From contig JAGLSY010000247.1 of the NCBI GenBank assembly GCA_023135545.1, positions 1-7,038 of the forward strand: a DNA stretch of 7,038 bases. Direction: 5' to 3'. The notes beneath the pieces are model-generated. The model was not told where the DNA came from and ran no database searches. It saw nothing but the letters and a program-made list of their open reading frames with translations. The stretch comes from Thermoplasmata archaeon (GTDB lineage: Archaea; Thermoplasmatota; Thermoplasmata; SG8-5; JAGLSY01). A program made the position numbers and the translations under genes. Shown piece after piece: positions 5,315 to 7,038 of this stretch; the first letter of the stretch is position 1, and each line of letters begins with the position of its first letter.

Positions 5315-5329
5315 GCGAAATATATATAT
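5315..5329 (+). promoter_or_regulatory. Strong BRE/TATA promoter of the CheF-like operon
   Basis: GCGAAA (BRE-like) is directly followed by TATATATAT (5321-5329), a near-ideal archaeal core promoter. Standard spacing predicts transcription start near 5350, which leaves about 30 bases of leader before the ATG at 5381. This is the only clearly leadered first gene in the window. Confidence 0.75.
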
Positions 5330-5357
5330 GGGGGAATATCATTAACTAAACTACGAC

Positions 5358-5384
5358 ATGAGTCATAGAAGGCGAGTTAAATGA
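5358..5384 (+). other. Eight-codon leader ORF overlapping the CheF-like start
   Basis: The first ATG after the predicted transcription start opens a short frame reading MSHRRRVK. It ends at TGA (5382-5384), which overlaps the ATG at 5381-5383 as ATGA. Three consecutive arginine codons (AGA, AGG, CGA) precede the stop. Such an arrangement could couple or attenuate translation of the downstream gene. It may also be a chance ORF in the leader. Confidence 0.3.
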
Positions 5385-5902
5385 AGGCGCGAAAGTATGA
5401 AGATGTGGAATTCGTTATAGACCAAAAAGCCGATAATTTTCAGGCAAATATCATTTGGAAGAAAGGGGGCCTTTACCTGTCCCTATCCGGATTATTTTTG
5501 ACAGATGGGACAACCTGGTACGAGCTGCCGGTCAGAGATTTGGACAATATTTCAATCATCAGGGAGGAGCCGCTTAAGCTGAAGTTCAAGATCCCCTCCT
5601 TTGACGTTACCATTTCCGGAGAGCACGCCGAGAGACTGCTCGCCCTCAGGCATTTTCTTCTTCCATACATCTCCGGCAAGAAGCACGAGAACGAGATGAA
5701 GGCCCTTTTGAAATTGTGGGCTATCGGGGTTAGGGATATGCACATTCTCAGGAAACTTCTGGGCTTGGACAAGGAAAAAGTTGAAGAACTCATCAAGAAA
5801 GCAAGGGCCGAGAAAATCCTGTACGAGAACGGTGACATCGGTCCCAACGGAAACAGCATGCTCACAGACGAGGAGAGAGAATTCCTGGGTCTGGAGGAAT
5901 AG
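5381..5902 (+). CDS. CheF-like archaeal taxis adaptor (DUF439-type), short form
   Basis: This soluble 173-residue protein has a beta-rich N-terminal part (about 22-97). WKKGGLYLSLSGLFLTDG is followed by ELPVRDLDNISII, then by LKLKFKIPSFDVTISGEHAE, then by LLALRHFLLPYI. A helical winged-helix-like C-terminus follows (about 105-168), with LLKLWAIGVRD, ILRKLLGLDKEKVEELIKKA and MLTDEEREFLGL. The layout and these motifs match my memory of CheF, the archaea-specific protein that links CheY to the archaellum switch complex. It is shorter than haloarchaeal CheF, and no other che genes are visible here. The start is certain: an in-frame TAA sits directly before the ATG. GGAGG near its 3' end serves the next gene, 1 bp after the stop. 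A different PH-like plus HTH family remains possible. Confidence 0.55.
   Translation: MKARKYEDVEFVIDQKADNFQANIIWKKGGLYLSLSGLFLTDGTTWYELPVRDLDNISIIREEPLKLKFKIPSFDVTISGEHAERLLALRHFLLPYISGKKHENEMKALLKLWAIGVRDMHILRKLLGLDKEKVEELIKKARAEKILYENGDIGPNGNSMLTDEEREFLGLEE
5893..5897 (+). promoter_or_regulatory. Ribosome binding site fixing the start of the V4R gene
   Basis: GGAGG lies inside the last codons of the CheF-like gene, 6 bases before the ATG at 5904. The frame of the V4R protein stays open upstream to 5781, inside the CheF-like gene. This site and the 1-bp gap between genes identify 5904 as the true start. Confidence 0.85.
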
Positions 5903-5903
5903 A

Positions 5904-6797
5904 ATGGGCGATGCTAACGATTTTGGAAGCTTTGCCGAGGCCATAACAGCTCTGGGCACATTGAACAAGCTGGAATCAGCTGTCAGCAGTGCCATAAAAA
6001 CCTCCAAGGTTCCCCCCAAGGAGATCAGGAAGCTGATGAAATGCTCCACCATCGAGGAAGCCAGCAACACTCCCCTTATTCAATTCATAGAAGTGCTTTT
6101 CAAGAAAATAGGCTTGGGCACGCTGAAGCTGTCGCGCAATGACATTTTCAATTATGTATTCACAATGCCCGATTCGGCGGTGTGTCGACTTTACCCCAAT
6201 GTTTCGAACAAGAAGGTGTGCTATATTATAGCCGAGGCTCTTCAGCAATTCTTCGAAAAGGATCTGGGAATTCCGGGGAACGCGGAGGAGCTGAGATGCG
6301 TTAACGAAGGCAATCACGTCTGCGAGTTTTCCATCACCCTGCAGCCACTGGCCGTCTACCAACATGTGCTGGATTCCGAAGACAGGGATATAATAGGGGG
6401 CCTGATAAATTCCCAGGATATTCCCACCCTTGCGGAGGCCATGGACCTTCACGATGAGGAGGTCAAATACAGGTTGGAAATACTCCAGAGATATCATATT
6501 CTCGATGAGAACTACAAGGTCACCGAGATTGGAGAAACATATAACAAGTACGGGAGGGGCATGCACGAACTGGACAAGGATTTTCCGCCACCATGGAAGG
6601 ACATGTCCGAGATAAGCCAGGCCATATCTGCCTCGACATCCTTTGCGGAGGCTTTCCTCGAGACCACCACAGGTGAACCAGTGGTCGAAGATGTCAACGA
6701 CGATGCCATCGTCAACCTTGTCGACGAGGCCAAGAAGAGTTTAAGCTTTGCAGAATTAATTTCAAAATCTACCAAAAAGGAGGATAACACCGATTAG
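5904..6797 (+). CDS. V4R-domain sensor with winged helix and repeated SFAE motifs
   Basis: This 297-residue, apparently soluble protein has three parts. Residues about 56-147 form a V4R (4-vinyl reductase-type) small-molecule-binding domain. Its typical end is ELRCVNEGNHVCEFSI (129-144), with cysteines at 106, 132 and 140 that may hold a metal. Residues about 157-218 look like a winged helix (DIPTLAEAMDLHDEEVKYRL, then YHILDENYKVTEIGE). Residues 226-297 are acidic and probably flexible. The word SFAE occurs three times: at 9-12, 246-249 and 281-284, each followed by hydrophobic residues, like a docking peptide. The gene is 1 bp after the CheF-like gene and 12 bp before the KaiC-like gene, so the three are one operon. 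A role as a ligand- or redox-sensing regulator that partners the ATPase is inferred. The ligand is unknown. Confidence 0.85.
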   Translation: MGDANDFGSFAEAITALGTLNKLESAVSSAIKTSKVPPKEIRKLMKCSTIEEASNTPLIQFIEVLFKKIGLGTLKLSRNDIFNYVFTMPDSAVCRLYPNVSNKKVCYIIAEALQQFFEKDLGIPGNAEELRCVNEGNHVCEFSITLQPLAVYQHVLDSEDRDIIGGLINSQDIPTLAEAMDLHDEEVKYRLEILQRYHILDENYKVTEIGETYNKYGRGMHELDKDFPPPWKDMSEISQAISASTSFAEAFLETTTGEPVVEDVNDDAIVNLVDEAKKSLSFAELISKSTKKEDNTD

Positions 6798-6802
6798 GAG
6801 GG
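6797..6802 (+). promoter_or_regulatory. Ribosome binding site of the KaiC-like gene
   Basis: GGAGGG overlaps the last base of the V4R stop codon and lies 7 bases before the ATG at 6810. This strong Shine-Dalgarno match fixes the start and supports cotranscription with the V4R gene. Confidence 0.85.
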
Positions 6803-6809
6803 TTGAGTA

Positions 6810-7038
6810 ATGGAAAGAATAAAAACAGGAATATTTGGGCTTGATCAGCTGATAGAGGGCGGCATGAGGGACAACTCGGCCGTCGTTATAGTGGGGTCAA
6901 GCGGTACCGGAAAAACAACCTTTGGCATACAATTTTTGATGCACGGCATCGAAAATGGTGAGCAGGGCCTTTACGTGACAATGGAGGAATCTCCGGAGCA
7001 GATAATGAAGGAAGCCGAGATGATGGGCTGGAACATGA
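6810..7038 (+). CDS. KaiC-like RecA-superfamily ATPase, N-terminal part
   Basis: Only the first 76 codons are inside the window. They begin as KaiC-type domains do: TGIFGLDQLIEGG (6-18), then the Walker A motif VGSSGTGKTT (28-37). FGIQFLMHGIENGEQGLYVTMEES follows, whose adjacent glutamates E59-E60 match the catalytic pair of KaiC. This is the archaeal KaiC-like group of cytoplasmic ATPases, proposed to act as signalling hubs. ArlH of the archaellum, also KaiC-related, is less likely because the GLDQLIEGG and GSSGTGKTT motifs are of the general KaiC type. The number of ATPase domains cannot be seen. It is the third gene of the operon with the CheF-like and V4R genes. Confidence 0.9.
   Translation, partial: MERIKTGIFGLDQLIEGGMRDNSAVVIVGSSGTGKTTFGIQFLMHGIENGEQGLYVTMEESPEQIMKEAEMMGWNM

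Noticed and set aside
5781..5903. Upstream extension of the V4R gene inside the CheF-like gene
   Set aside because: A GGAGG site 6 bases before the ATG at 5904 and the normal 1-bp gap fix the later start; the extension is basic, domain-free sequence.
6810..7038. ArlH (archaellum ATPase) as identity of the last gene
   Set aside because: The GLDQLIEGG start and VGSSGTGKTT Walker A followed by VTMEES are general KaiC-type; no archaellum genes are visible. The truncated gene leaves a small possibility.

Overview
The window is chromosomal DNA from an archaeon. Several genes point there: a PIN-plus-zinc-ribbon Nob1 rRNA-maturation nuclease, an archaeal/eukaryotic-type tryptophanyl-tRNA synthetase, a translin/TRAX homologue, a CheF-like protein and a KaiC-like RecA-fold ATPase. 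Start-site architecture agrees. Genes that open a transcript tend to have a TATA-like box about 26-33 bases before the start codon (leaderless or almost so). Genes inside operons have GGAGG-type ribosome sites 6-8 bases before the ATG. A euryarchaeal lineage, perhaps Thermoplasmatota-like, is my guess; nothing here fixes the genus.

Layout. (1) Minus strand, 1-1988: a membrane-anchored TlpA/thioredoxin-like protein, then nob1, then trpS, which runs off the left edge. (2) A divergent promoter region, 1989-2267, which holds copy A of a dispersed repeat of about 95 bp. (3) Plus strand, 2268-3966: a TRAX-like translin followed 7 bp later by a zinc-dependent histone-deacetylase-family enzyme, evidently one operon. 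(4) A gene-poor stretch, 3967-4472: first an extremely A+T-rich tract, then copy B of the repeat, then a nested inverted repeat. (5) A two-gene unit, 4473-5218, that looks like a TumE-type toxin and its HVO_A0114-type winged-helix antitoxin. (6) An intergenic region, 5219-5380, with two exact copies of a 26-bp direct repeat, a textbook BRE/TATA promoter and an 8-codon leader ORF that overlaps the next start. (7) Plus strand, 5381-7038: a tightly spaced operon of a CheF-like protein, a V4R plus winged-helix protein and a KaiC-like ATPase that is cut by the right edge.

How the genes work together. The left block is translation and ribosome-biogenesis housekeeping with a redox protein upstream. 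The translin/HDAC pair joins a predicted RNase to a predicted amide hydrolase. The right-hand operon is the most interesting part. Its V4R sensor and DNA-binding protein carries three copies of a short SFAE motif and sits between a CheF-like adaptor and a KaiC-like ATPase, which suggests an archaeal signal-transduction module. The region between the two blocks (repeats, A+T-rich DNA, toxin-antitoxin genes) looks like accessory DNA inserted between conserved operons.
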